Source of the DNA: Microcaldota archaeon
Lineage (GTDB): Archaea; Micrarchaeota; Micrarchaeia; Anstonellales; Bilamarchaeaceae
Assembly (NCBI GenBank): GCA_016932815.1
Contig: JAFGCC010000020.1
Coordinates: 38,746 to 102,745, forward strand
Reading direction: 5' to 3'
Length of the DNA stretch: 64,000 nt
The position numbers and the translations under genes were made by a program. A model generated the notes under the pieces. The model had not been told where the DNA came from, did no database searches, and was given only the letters and a program-made list of their open reading frames with translations. Positions 1 to 8,692 of this stretch are shown piece after piece (positions within the stretch are counted from its first letter, which is position 1; each line of letters starts with the position of its first letter).

Positions 1-1
1 T

Positions 2-799
2 GCAAGGGAAAAAAAGAAAGCCGAGCGCGACCTTGCGGCAGTCTATCTTTCCGATTTGCATTTTGGGAGCAAGGAGTTCCTAGGCGACCACCTTGCGCGC
101 TTCTCCGAATGGATAAAGGGAAAAGGCGACAATCCGCACCTTGCCGGAAAAGTCAAATACCTCTTCATTGCAGGCGACATAGTAGACGGAATCGGCATCT
201 ACCCAAACCAAGAAAAAGACCTGACCGAGCTTGACATCTTCAAGCAGTATGGGATGTTCGCAAAGTTCGTTGAAGGCCTGCCCGATTACATAGAAGTGGT
301 TGTCTCCCCGGGAAACCACGATGCGGTAAGGAGGGCCGACCCCATGCCCGCATTGTCCAAGGAGATACTAGGATGCAGTGTTACAAGCATTGGCAGCCCC
401 TCCTATTTTTGCGCCGAGAACAGCGAGCACCTAATCTACCATGGAACGTGCGCGGATGGATGGATATCAACCCTCCCGCACCTAAGCTATGATGAGCCGG
501 AAAAAGTGATGATTGAATGCCTAAGAAGGCGCCACCTCTCGCCCATTTTCGGGGGAAACGCAATCGTCCCGGAAAAGCTCGACTACATGATTATAGAGAA
601 GGAGCCGGACATCGTGCATTTTGGGCACGTGCACAAGAACGGCTATGCGAGGTACCGCGGGACTACGATAATCAATTCCGGCACCTTCCAGGACACGACA
701 GATTTCCAGAGGAGGCAGGGGCACATACCCACCCCGGCAAAAGTGCCAATCTATGAATTTGCCCAAGACAAGCTTAGGACGCTTGACTTTACAAGGTGA
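2..799 (+). CDS. polB: DNA polymerase II (PolD) small subunit DP1, C-terminal part (5' cut by window edge)
   Basis: This is the phosphodiesterase/3'-5' exonuclease domain of the archaeal D-family polymerase small subunit, which proofreads for DP2. The frame is open from base 2, so the gene starts outside the window. The first Met-like codon inside (TTG at 56) lies within the catalytic motif and is not a start. Visible calcineurin-like metal motifs, in order: SDLHFG (bases 50-67), AGDIVDG, SPGNHDA and HFGHVHKNG. The last codons contain GGTGA at 795-799, which serves as the ribosome site for DP2 six bases on, so the two subunits look translationally coupled. Family assignment is near certain; only the N-terminal OB-fold part is missing. 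Confidence 0.96.
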   Translation, partial: AREKKKAERDLAAVYLSDLHFGSKEFLGDHLARFSEWIKGKGDNPHLAGKVKYLFIAGDIVDGIGIYPNQEKDLTELDIFKQYGMFAKFVEGLPDYIEVVVSPGNHDAVRRADPMPALSKEILGCSVTSIGSPSYFCAENSEHLIYHGTCADGWISTLPHLSYDEPEKVMIECLRRRHLSPIFGGNAIVPEKLDYMIIEKEPDIVHFGHVHKNGYARYRGTTIINSGTFQDTTDFQRRQGHIPTPAKVPIYEFAQDKLRTLDFTR

Positions 800-805
800 C
801 CATAA

Positions 806-3800
806 ATGGATTATTTTGACGACCTCAAAGTTGGCCTTGATGCGGTCTACTCCCTTGCGCAGGAGGCACGCTCAAAGGGCCTAGACCCCAAAGAGGAAGT
901 CGAAATACCCATTGCAAAAGACGTTGCGGCGCGCGTAGAGGGGCTAGTGGGCCCCAGGGGAATAGCATCCGTAATCCGGGATTTGGAGCAGGGGGGCATG
1001 TCCCGCCCGGAAATCGCATTCAACGTGGCGGAAAAACTGGCTTCGGGGGACATAATACAAGGAGACCGCAGGACGCTAATAGAGCAGGCGATAAGGACAA
1101 GTGTCGGCATACTCACCGAAGGGGTGCTCGTAGCCCCCACAGAGGGAATTGCGGACGTTAAAATCTGCGAGAACCCCGATGGGAGCGAATATGTAGCCGT
1201 ACTTTTTGCAGGCCCAATTAGGAGCGCGGGGGGAACGGTTGCCGCCCTCAGCGTAGCCCTTGCCGACCATGCAAGGAAGCGCGCGGGCGTTGCGGATTTT
1301 AGGCCCACGGACACCGAGATTTCGCGCTACGTTGAGGAAGTGAACGTTTATGAGAACCGCTGCGTGCACCTCCAGTACAAGCCCCCGGATGAGCACGTTG
1401 CCCACATAGTGCGCAACTGCCCAGTCTGCATAGACGGGGACCCCACAGAAGAGGTGGAAGTGTCCGTGCACAGGGACCTTGAGCGCATACCAAGCAACAG
1501 GATAAGGGGGGGCGTGCCGCTTGTAATCTGCGAAGGTATTGCGGCAAAGGCCCCCAAAGTGCTAAAATTCACCCGCAAGTTCGGGCTGGAGTGGGAATGG
1601 CTCTCCGAAGTAATCAAGGTCAAGAAGAAAGCGGACAAGGTTGAGATAAAGCAGGATTTTACCTACCTTGAAGGGCTGGTTGCCGGAAGGCCGGTATTCT
1701 CCTACCCCATGGGCAAGGGGGGATTCAGGCTCCGCTACGGCCGCAGCCGCACAAACGGGATAATGGGCCGCAACGCCCATCCCGCCACAATGGTGCTGCT
1801 GGACTCCTTTATCGCAAACGGCACCCACGTGAAAGTGGAGCGCCCGGGAAAAGGCGCAATCATAACCGCGTGCGATTCCATTGAGCCCCCGGTAGTAAAA
1901 CTGAACGATGGCTCGGTCGTGAAGCTGCGCACAAGCGAGGATGCAGACGACCTAAAAGATGAAGTGGAGGAAATCCTCTTCCTAGGCGACATGCTAATAA
2001 CCTACGGGGATTTCTCCAAGTCCAACCATCCCATGATGCCAGGAGGCTACTGCCATGAATGGTGGGTGCAGGAAGCCGGGGAAAAAGGGGTTTTGGAAAC
2101 CCCGCAAAACGCAAAGGAGGCATTTGAGCTCTCAAGGAAATCCGGAATCCCCCTCCATCCGGATTACACCTACAATTGGAACGACATATCCTCATCCGAA
2201 CTATCCTCGCTTGCATCGCTGCTCTTTAGGGGAGAATTAAAGATGGATGCCGGGGAAATAACCGGGATGGAGCTCCCCGCGGATTCTGCAGAGGCAAAGA
2301 GGGCTCTTGAGAAGCTGCTAGTTGAGCACAAGGTTTTGCCGCAGAGGTGCATACTCCTTGGTGCGGATGAAACCGTTGCGCTCCTCTCTTCAGTGGGAAT
2401 GCTAAAAGGGAGGGAAGTGGTTTCTGCGGGAAATATCTCCAAGGATTCCCCGGCGCTTGAAAACGTCTGCGCCCTATCCGGGATAACAATACGCGACAAG
2501 GCGCCAACATACATAGGGGCGAGGATGGGCAGGCCCGAGAAGGCAAAAGAGCGCATGATGGAGGGAAAGCCCCATGTGCTCTTCCCCACCGCTTCGCCCA
2601 AGGACCGCAGCCTCACTAAAAGGTACAAGAGCCTAAAAGCGCGCGACAAGGAGCGCACGATAAACGTGGAGATTGCACGCTACCGCTGTGAAGGGTGCGG
2701 CGCGCCCACAATCTACCCGCGCTGCCATTCCTGCGGCGCGCACGCAAAGCCGGAGAGAATCTGCCCCAAGTGCAACGAAGTCACAATCCACAAGGAGCAC
2801 TGCGGCGTGCCTTCCCTATTCTACGACCGCCGCCCAATCCCGTTGGTTGAGCTCTACGAAAAAGCCAAGTCCGCAATGGATTATGCCCCCACGGAAGTAA
2901 AGGGGGTAAAGGGGCTAGTTAGCGAGGGCAAGATACCTGAGCTGCTAGAAAAAGGGTTCTTCCGCGCAAAGAACGAGGTTTACGTGTTCCGCGACGGAAC
3001 CTGCCGCTTCGACGCAACGGATGCGCCAATTACCCACTTTAGGATTTCGGAAATCGGGCAGACCCCGGAAGGCATAAGGAAGCTCGGCTACGCAACCGAC
3101 CACCTGGGCAAGCCGATAGAGCATGGCGCGCAGGTAGTGCCCCTGATGTGCCAGGACATAATCGTCTCCTCGCATTGCCTAAACTACATGATGAGGGTTG
3201 CCGCATTCATAGACGACCTGCTCGTGAACGTTTATGGGATGCCCCCCTACTACTCCCTAAAAACCCCGGAGGAGCTCCTTGGGCACCTAATCGTGGGATT
3301 GTCCCCGCACACTTCCGGAGGGGTGCTTGGCAGGATAATAGGCTACTGCGATGCCAACGTTGGGTATGCGCACCCGTATTTCCATACTGCAAAACGCCGT
3401 AATTGCGACGGCGATGAGGATTGCATAATACTCCTTGCAGACTGCCTCATAAACTTCTCGCGCTCCTATTTGTCCGAGCGCCGCGGGGGGACGATGGACG
3501 CTCCCCTCACCCTCACTCCGCAGCTAAACCCCAGCGAGGTGGACGATGAAGTCCATTGCATGGAGGTAATAGAAAAGTACCCCCTGGAATTCTACCGCGC
3601 CTGCGAAAAAAACGTTTACCCCGGCGAAATCAAGCTAAAGACCGTGCAGGATTTGCTAGGAAAAGACGAGCAGTACATGGACCTCCATTTTACCCACGAC
3701 ACCTCCACAATCAACGATGGGCCCATGCGCACGCGATACGTAACCCTGGGTTCAATCCCGGAAAAAATAGAAGCGGAATTCGCATTGCACAAGAAGCTGC

Positions 3801-4150
3801 GCGCAGTGGACGCAAAGGATGCGGCAATGCGCCTGATTCTCAGCCACTTCATCCCGGACTTATATGGAAACCTGCGCTCATATTCAAGGCAGACTTTCAG
3901 GTGCGTAACCTGCAACACGATTTACCGCAGGACTCCCTTGTGCGGAAAATGCACCCGCTGCGGGGGCAAGCTCACCCTCACAATACACAAGGGGGGAATA
4001 ATGAAATACCTGGAAATCTCCAAGAGGCTCGTTGAAGAATACGGGCTCCCCAACTACATGGCGCAGAGGCTCCTGCTCCTAGAAGAGGAAATATCAAGCA
4101 TATTTGAAGACGAGAAGGTAAAGCAGACCGGCCTCTCGGATTTCATGTAG
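806..4150 (+). CDS. polC: DNA polymerase II (PolD) large catalytic subunit DP2
   Basis: This is the catalytic subunit of the replicative D-family DNA polymerase, 1114 residues, full length for an intein-free DP2. The double-psi beta-barrel active-site motif NCDGDEDC lies at residues 866-873, with D868 and D870 as the likely metal-binding aspartates. A Cys-rich zinc-binding region runs from about C628 to 665, and a second CxxC pair cluster (CVTCN ... CGKCTRCGG) begins at C1033, near the C-terminus. The ATG at 806 follows GGTGA at 795-799, inside the DP1 stop region. DP1 and DP2 adjacent in one operon is consistent with stoichiometric assembly. No intein is seen at the catalytic motif. Confidence 0.98.
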   Translation: MDYFDDLKVGLDAVYSLAQEARSKGLDPKEEVEIPIAKDVAARVEGLVGPRGIASVIRDLEQGGMSRPEIAFNVAEKLASGDIIQGDRRTLIEQAIRTSVGILTEGVLVAPTEGIADVKICENPDGSEYVAVLFAGPIRSAGGTVAALSVALADHARKRAGVADFRPTDTEISRYVEEVNVYENRCVHLQYKPPDEHVAHIVRNCPVCIDGDPTEEVEVSVHRDLERIPSNRIRGGVPLVICEGIAAKAPKVLKFTRKFGLEWEWLSEVIKVKKKADKVEIKQDFTYLEGLVAGRPVFSYPMGKGGFRLRYGRSRTNGIMGRNAHPATMVLLDSFIANGTHVKVERPGKGAIITACDSIEPPVVKLNDGSVVKLRTSEDADDLKDEVEEILFLGDMLITYGDFSKSNHPMMPGGYCHEWWVQEAGEKGVLETPQNAKEAFELSRKSGIPLHPDYTYNWNDISSSELSSLASLLFRGELKMDAGEITGMELPADSAEAKRALEKLLVEHKVLPQRCILLGADETVALLSSVGMLKGREVVSAGNISKDSPALENVCALSGITIRDKAPTYIGARMGRPEKAKERMMEGKPHVLFPTASPKDRSLTKRYKSLKARDKERTINVEIARYRCEGCGAPTIYPRCHSCGAHAKPERICPKCNEVTIHKEHCGVPSLFYDRRPIPLVELYEKAKSAMDYAPTEVKGVKGLVSEGKIPELLEKGFFRAKNEVYVFRDGTCRFDATDAPITHFRISEIGQTPEGIRKLGYATDHLGKPIEHGAQVVPLMCQDIIVSSHCLNYMMRVAAFIDDLLVNVYGMPPYYSLKTPEELLGHLIVGLSPHTSGGVLGRIIGYCDANVGYAHPYFHTAKRRNCDGDEDCIILLADCLINFSRSYLSERRGGTMDAPLTLTPQLNPSEVDDEVHCMEVIEKYPLEFYRACEKNVYPGEIKLKTVQDLLGKDEQYMDLHFTHDTSTINDGPMRTRYVTLGSIPEKIEAEFALHKKLRAVDAKDAAMRLILSHFIPDLYGNLRSYSRQTFRCVTCNTIYRRTPLCGKCTRCGGKLTLTIHKGGIMKYLEISKRLVEEYGLPNYMAQRLLLLEEEISSIFEDEKVKQTGLSDFM

Positions 4151-4179
4151 GCTTCCGCTAATCCAATTTGGGGAATTAG

Positions 4180-4232
4180 AAAAGCAAAAACGAAAAAGGG
4201 GAAAAAACAAAAAAGGAAAAAGGAAATTTCGG
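4180..4232 (-). terminator. T-rich terminator (minus strand) between convergent genes
   Basis: The plus strand shows repeated A4-A6 runs. Read on the minus strand these are oligo-T tracts just downstream of the DUF4870-like gene stop at 4238, the usual archaeal intrinsic termination signal. Confidence 0.45.
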
Positions 4233-4237
4233 GGAAG

Positions 4238-4684
4238 CTATACCTGCTTCCTCGCCATTGCCCCAAAGTGCGGCAGTTCGTAGTCTTCTCCGTTGAAGAC
4301 CTTGTACGCTGCATAGAGCCCCGCTATCGCCGCCGCGCAAAGCACGAGGAACGAAGCAAGCCCGGTAACGCACGCTAGGACCGCAAGCGGGCCGAGCATC
4401 CCAAGCACCATACTAATTACCTGTAGCACTCCGAAAACGAACCATGTTGCAAGCCATAGCAACATCGACTGCAAGGAGTGGAACTTGACGAACCTGTCGT
4501 CTTTTTTTACCAGGTAGATGAGCAGGGGAATTACGAACCCTGCACCCGTAAGGTACCCGAATGCGGCAATGAGGTTGCTGTCATTGCCCTTTCCGCCTCC
4601 TGCTGCGGGTTTTGGAGCCGCCGCAGGCTTTTCGGCCTCAGGAGCTGCCTGCTCTGTTGCAGGCTTTTCTTTCTTTTCAGCCAT
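4238..4684 (-). CDS. DUF4870-like small membrane protein with Ala/Pro/Lys-rich N-terminal tail
   Basis: 148 residues. Residues 1-35 form a charged, Ala/Pro-rich cytosolic tail. Three hydrophobic helices follow, around an LVKKDDRFVKFHSLQS loop. This layout and the phrase KFHSLQSML are typical of DUF4870/Tic20-like membrane proteins, whose role is not well established. The ATG at 4684 sits 5 bases after GGTGAT, and a TATA-like TTTAAAAA lies at about 4722-4730 on the minus strand, so it has its own promoter. It converges on DP2. Family call fairly sure, function unknown. Confidence 0.75.
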   Translation of the reverse strand: MAEKKEKPATEQAAPEAEKPAAAPKPAAGGGKGNDSNLIAAFGYLTGAGFVIPLLIYLVKKDDRFVKFHSLQSMLLWLATWFVFGVLQVISMVLGMLGPLAVLACVTGLASFLVLCAAAIAGLYAAYKVFNGEDYELPHFGAMARKQV

Positions 4685-5155
4685 TCATATCACCGTATTC
4701 TCAAACTAAATGGGCTGGGATGTTTTTAAACCTTTCTTGGTTGCGCCCCCTGCGGAAAACCGCTTGCGCGCGCACTGAAAAATGGGCGCGACAGGGGCTT
4801 ATTGCATTCCGGTTGCGCTTTGGGGAACCCCGTTTGCACAAAGAAAGCTTTTTAGTGAACCTCCCCGCCCTAAAGGGCAGGGATTCCTGCTTCATTGAGG
4901 GCGCTTACGCTTATAGGCGCAGAGGCTTTCCTCTCCACGGGCTTGGCATCCCGCAGTTCCTGCGGTAGATTTTTATGTATGGAAGCTATCGTTTATAGGC
5001 AAGCGGAGAGGGCAGGTTTCCGTTGTTCCGCTGCCAAACGAAATTTTACAGAACAGGGGGCGGCACAATAATTTTCTCTTCCCATGTGCAGCGCCCAATT
5101 CATCCGCGATATGGCCCCTATGGATTTCTTGGCTGCAAGAAGCAAAAAGCGAATG
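4685..5155. other. 471-bp gene-free stretch with a hairpin cluster
   Basis: No frame here looks coding. The left end carries the promoter of the DUF4870-like gene. The middle (4855-4975) holds four consecutive short hairpins described separately. The right end (5000-5155) shows no clear signal before the TATA box of the next gene. Confidence 0.6.
4857..4972 (+). mobile_element. Possible IS200/IS605-type right end / omegaRNA-like remnant without tnpB
   Basis: The segment starts with the hairpin CCCGCCCTAAAGGGCAGGG (4863-4882), preceded by GTGAACCTC. From memory this hairpin type is common just after tnpB in IS605/IS1341 elements. More stem-loops follow in series: GCGC-TTACGCTTATAG-GCGC, AGAGG-CTTT-CCTCT, and a perfect CCGCAG-TTC-CTGCGG near 4953-4967. 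No tnpA or tnpB coding remnant is visible on either side, so it is at most a solo end or a MITE-like relic. The identification rests on motif resemblance only; an unrelated structured RNA is possible. Confidence 0.4.
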
Positions 5156-5165
5156 TTTTATTAAA
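5156..5165 (+). promoter_or_regulatory. TATA box for the 1140-aa protein gene
   Basis: TTTTATTAAA is centred about 26 bases before the ATG at 5186, which is the spacing for a leaderless archaeal transcript. This decides for the start at 5186 over the ATG at 5171. Confidence 0.5.
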
Positions 5166-5185
5166 CAAGTATGCCTAGTTTATAC

Positions 5186-8100
5186 ATGAGCGCCCAGGCC
5201 ACAAAGAGGAAGAGGGAGGCTCCGGAGGAATCCGGCCTGACCTCAGCGGTCTATTCCAAATCCGAAACCGCCATGGGCGAATCGCTTATTAGCGGAGAAG
5301 AGTCCGCGCTCGTGCGCTCTGAGGCTGCCCGCATAATCTCCCAGCTAGAGGGGGAGGGCGTGGACATCACTGATGCGGGATATTTGCTAATCCAGAAGAT
5401 GAACGTCAAAAAGGGCGTTCCCAGCGACGAATTCATGGATGGAACGAGGCTCCAGGAAGTAGTGGAGCTCCCCAACCCCAAAGAGGACAGGGAGCATTTT
5501 GCAAGGAAACTCTCGGAATTTGCCCAGGCCCAGCAGGAACTCCCCCCGGAAGAGCGCTCGCACATCCACGTGGAGGTGCTCGAAAAAGAGGGGATTGCAA
5601 TAATCACCAACACCTTCTTCCTGCCCGCCCCAATCCTCAAGAAGAAAGAAGAATTCGCACAGCTCTTTAGGGACATAGAAAAAACTGGCAACGCAGAATC
5701 CCTGCTCTGCGCAATAGGCTGCTGGAGTGCGCTAAAAGCAAGCGTGCAAAAGAGCCTGGAACTATCCTACCGCGTGGAATATTATGGGAGGGCGGGCGAG
5801 CGCAGGCTCGCCATGCTCGGTGAAGAGCTAGTCTCCATACACCGCGAGGTTGCAAAGGAGACCTACTCCCGCCTCAAGCTCCTCTCGGAGGGAACCTCCC
5901 CCGATTCTGCGGCAATTACGAATTCCGCAATGCGCACAGAGGAATTGATGAAGAAGGAGAAGCGCATATACTCAAAGATTGAGGAAATCCAGCTCTCAGC
6001 ACTCTCAAACCGCCTGCTTGGGAAATGGGCCATGAACAGGATTGAAGCGGGCATAAAGGAGGGCTATTACACCCAGCTAGAAGTTGCGGCATACGAGGGA
6101 GTAAAGCGCGAAATAGAACTCCTCTCACAATCGATGCGCTCGCTATCCACCGCCGGCATCCAGAAGGTCCTGACAAAGGGGATGGAGGGGCTCAATTCCA
6201 AGGAGAAAGAGGCATTTGAGAAGCTAGAATCCCTCGTTGCCCACCTTGAATTCATAGCATACAAGGCTGACATGCACGAACTAGACGAGAGGATGCACAA
6301 GGAATCCCATGAATACATGCAATCCCCGCGCACCCCTCTTTCCAATTACGCCAAGCTCAGCAAGATGCCAATGAGCCAGCTTGCAATGCCCAATATAGAG
6401 AGGGTTGAGGAAATTTCCTTTAGGGCGAAAAAGCACACGGAGATGCTAAAGAAGCTTGTGGGCTCCCTAGAAGATCTCACGCATGCAGAGAAATCAAAAT
6501 ACAAAAAAGAGATTGATTCGCTTGCGCAGGAGCTGGAAACCGGGGTGCTCTCTTCCCTGGAAGCGGCTTCGGCAAAAGCCGACAGGGTGCTGGGGGGCAT
6601 AGAAGCGCTCCTAGGAGAGCGCGTTCTGGAGAAGCGCGCGGCAGACAAGGACAATCCCTGGAACGTCCGGGCTTCAAGCTACGTTAAAATCTACTCCCTC
6701 CGCTACAGCCTCGAAGTAATTGCGGCATCCGCAGCCGCAGGCGGGGCGATAGGGGGGTTCGCCACCCGCAGCCCCGGGGGCGTGTGGGCAGGGGCAAAAG
6801 TTGGCGCAAAAGTGGGCGGCCTCATAGTCGCTTCCGCAGGCGCCTTCCTAACCGGGGAGGCAATGTACCACTACCTTGCAGGGGAGGGAAACATGGAACA
6901 GGCGGTAGAGGACATGAGGATTGGCTCAACCTACCTCGCATTTGGGCTGCTGGGAGCTCCCATGAAGGCATTGAGCATCCCAGTAAAGCTCGCAACCGGA
7001 GGGGGGCTTGTAGCTTCCAATTCATTGCTAATCTATGAGCACCTAAAAGCGGGAAGGTACTGGGAAGTCCCAGAAGACGTCGCTTATGTGGCATTGGGAA
7101 GCGTCGCATTCATCCGCACCGCAACCGGGGTTTTCCGCGCAATAAGGCTAGCAGAGCCGGCAGAGAGCCTGGCAATAGCAAACGCCTCTGGGGCAGCCAA
7201 AATCAAAATCGGAACCAAGCTTGCCGAGCGCATGGTAAAAGTGCACAAGGCGGGGTACAGCCCGGTCTGGGTAGGGGTAAACGCGGGTTTTGCAACCCTC
7301 GGCAACTGGGGCGAAATATCAGAATCAATAGACAAAGGCAATTACAACGTTGCCCTAAGCCAGCTCGGGCGCGGATTCGTGGACATGACGCGCGGCATGG
7401 TGACTTTCGAATTCGCGCTTGCCGGAGTTGCCGGAGGCGCCAGGGGAGGCGTGCGCTTTTTTAGCGCAAGGATTTCCTCTGCAAACGCAAGGGCGGTTGC
7501 GATACTCCAGAAAACGGGCCTCTTTGAGCGCGTATCCGACATGGCTTATGGGGCGGGCTTTGAGGCTTCGGGCACCGAGGCAAGCGCGCGCCTGCTGCAA
7601 CTGACATTCGCAGAAGGCAGGGTTTCCGCGCGCTACGTGCAAGAATACCTGGGCCTAAAATCGCTCTCCGAAGCCGGAAAGATTTCCGAAGCGATAAACT
7701 CGGACTGGAAGCTTGCGCGCACCCTCCTTAGCAAGGGGAAGAAGGCGGGGAAAGCTTGGGAGAGGTTTTCTGCAAAGGTGGAGAGGGCCGCGAAATCCCG
7801 CAAGGCACGCTTCGGAAAGGCGGCCCTGCTAGTTGGCGCAGTCTATTATCTTGAGAAGAGGAGCGTGGAGGAGCAGCTTAACGCAAAGGCGCTTGAGCAG
7901 GTGATAACCCCCTACGAATTCGAATTCATCTCTTCCGCTTTCGCTTCCGCAAATGCCCGGATAAAGGTTTCGGAGGTAGGGCAGGAGGATTTCTATAATG
8001 CCGTGGGCATTGCAAAGGAAATCTCGGACGAGGTGGATGCCGGAGCAGGCTCTCCTAGCCTGCAGTTTGGGATGGATTCGCAAAAGCGCCTCTGGGTGCT

Positions 8101-8608
8101 TTCCGCCTGCGCGTACGCGCTCCTCCTAAACGGGCAGAAGGCAACAAAGGCCCGGATTTCCTCCCTCGCTTCCAAGGTTCATGATGCAACGCAGGAAAAC
8201 GGCATAAGCCTCGTTTACCGCCCGGTTGCGCAGAGGGAAAAGGGAGGCTCATACAGCACGCATTTTGGGAGCGTCGCGATGATGGCCTCGATGCTCCTGC
8301 GCGATGGCGTGCAGGGGTTCTCGGATGCCTATTCTTATGTTTCCGCGGCAGGGGAACAGCCCCCGGAGTTCCTGGATTACGCAATAACTTCCATGTATGC
8401 CGCTTCAATTTACGATAAGGGATACGAGTGGGGCTCGGAAGCCGCCTCCTCCGTTTTTGATGCTACCAGGGAAACCCCGGAGCACGCGACACTAGGATGG
8501 GAACTCCTCTTCGCCTTAGGAGCGCTAAACTCCCCAACCCCTTCAAAGAGGGAAGTGGAAGGGGCATTCGCAGCAAGCAGGAGGCAGGCGGCCCTCTGGG
8601 GAGAATAA
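5186..8608 (+). CDS. Very large helical protein with glycine-zipper membrane segment, unrecognised
   Basis: 1140 residues (1145 from the alternative ATG at 5171). I do not recognise a family. Residues about 1-500 are charged and strongly helical, with coiled-coil-like stretches (for example around EKSKYKKEIDSLAQELE). Residues about 510-580 form a Gly/Ala-rich hydrophobic stretch with repeated small-residue spacing (AAGGAIGG, GAKVGAKVGG), resembling glycine-zipper membrane or pore segments. Two more hydrophobic stretches lie at about 590-660 and one near 890 (AALLVGAVYYLEKR). The C-terminal 250 residues are soluble and helical. A second giant gene of similar character follows 84 bases on. A membrane-tethered scaffold or a toxin-like secreted protein are both conceivable; neither is shown. 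Confidence 0.85.
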   Translation: MSAQATKRKREAPEESGLTSAVYSKSETAMGESLISGEESALVRSEAARIISQLEGEGVDITDAGYLLIQKMNVKKGVPSDEFMDGTRLQEVVELPNPKEDREHFARKLSEFAQAQQELPPEERSHIHVEVLEKEGIAIITNTFFLPAPILKKKEEFAQLFRDIEKTGNAESLLCAIGCWSALKASVQKSLELSYRVEYYGRAGERRLAMLGEELVSIHREVAKETYSRLKLLSEGTSPDSAAITNSAMRTEELMKKEKRIYSKIEEIQLSALSNRLLGKWAMNRIEAGIKEGYYTQLEVAAYEGVKREIELLSQSMRSLSTAGIQKVLTKGMEGLNSKEKEAFEKLESLVAHLEFIAYKADMHELDERMHKESHEYMQSPRTPLSNYAKLSKMPMSQLAMPNIERVEEISFRAKKHTEMLKKLVGSLEDLTHAEKSKYKKEIDSLAQELETGVLSSLEAASAKADRVLGGIEALLGERVLEKRAADKDNPWNVRASSYVKIYSLRYSLEVIAASAAAGGAIGGFATRSPGGVWAGAKVGAKVGGLIVASAGAFLTGEAMYHYLAGEGNMEQAVEDMRIGSTYLAFGLLGAPMKALSIPVKLATGGGLVASNSLLIYEHLKAGRYWEVPEDVAYVALGSVAFIRTATGVFRAIRLAEPAESLAIANASGAAKIKIGTKLAERMVKVHKAGYSPVWVGVNAGFATLGNWGEISESIDKGNYNVALSQLGRGFVDMTRGMVTFEFALAGVAGGARGGVRFFSARISSANARAVAILQKTGLFERVSDMAYGAGFEASGTEASARLLQLTFAEGRVSARYVQEYLGLKSLSEAGKISEAINSDWKLARTLLSKGKKAGKAWERFSAKVERAAKSRKARFGKAALLVGAVYYLEKRSVEEQLNAKALEQVITPYEFEFISSAFASANARIKVSEVGQEDFYNAVGIAKEISDEVDAGAGSPSLQFGMDSQKRLWVLSACAYALLLNGQKATKARISSLASKVHDATQENGISLVYRPVAQREKGGSYSTHFGSVAMMASMLLRDGVQGFSDAYSYVSAAGEQPPEFLDYAITSMYAASIYDKGYEWGSEAASSVFDATRETPEHATLGWELLFALGALNSPTPSKREVEGAFAASRRQAALWGE

Positions 8609-8670
8609 GCGGGCCAGCTTACTTCTAGAACTCCCCGTTTGCGGGCAAATCGTTTTAAACTCACTATGAG

Positions 8671-8687
8671 TAAAATTTATAGGTGAA
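8671..8687 (+). promoter_or_regulatory. TATA-like box and GGTGA ribosome site
   Basis: AAAATTTATA is followed by GGTGA at about 8683-8687, five bases before the ATG at 8693. The second giant gene may therefore have its own promoter despite lying only 84 bases after the first. Confidence 0.4.
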
Positions 8688-8692
8688 GATTC

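Noticed and set aside
806..4150. Intein in the polymerase large subunit
   Set aside because: The residues around NCDGDEDC run on continuously and the total length fits an uninterrupted DP2.
4612..4968. A 118-residue open frame across the gap after the DUF4870-like gene
   Set aside because: It begins inside the opposite-strand gene, runs through the hairpin cluster, and its translation has no protein-like pattern.
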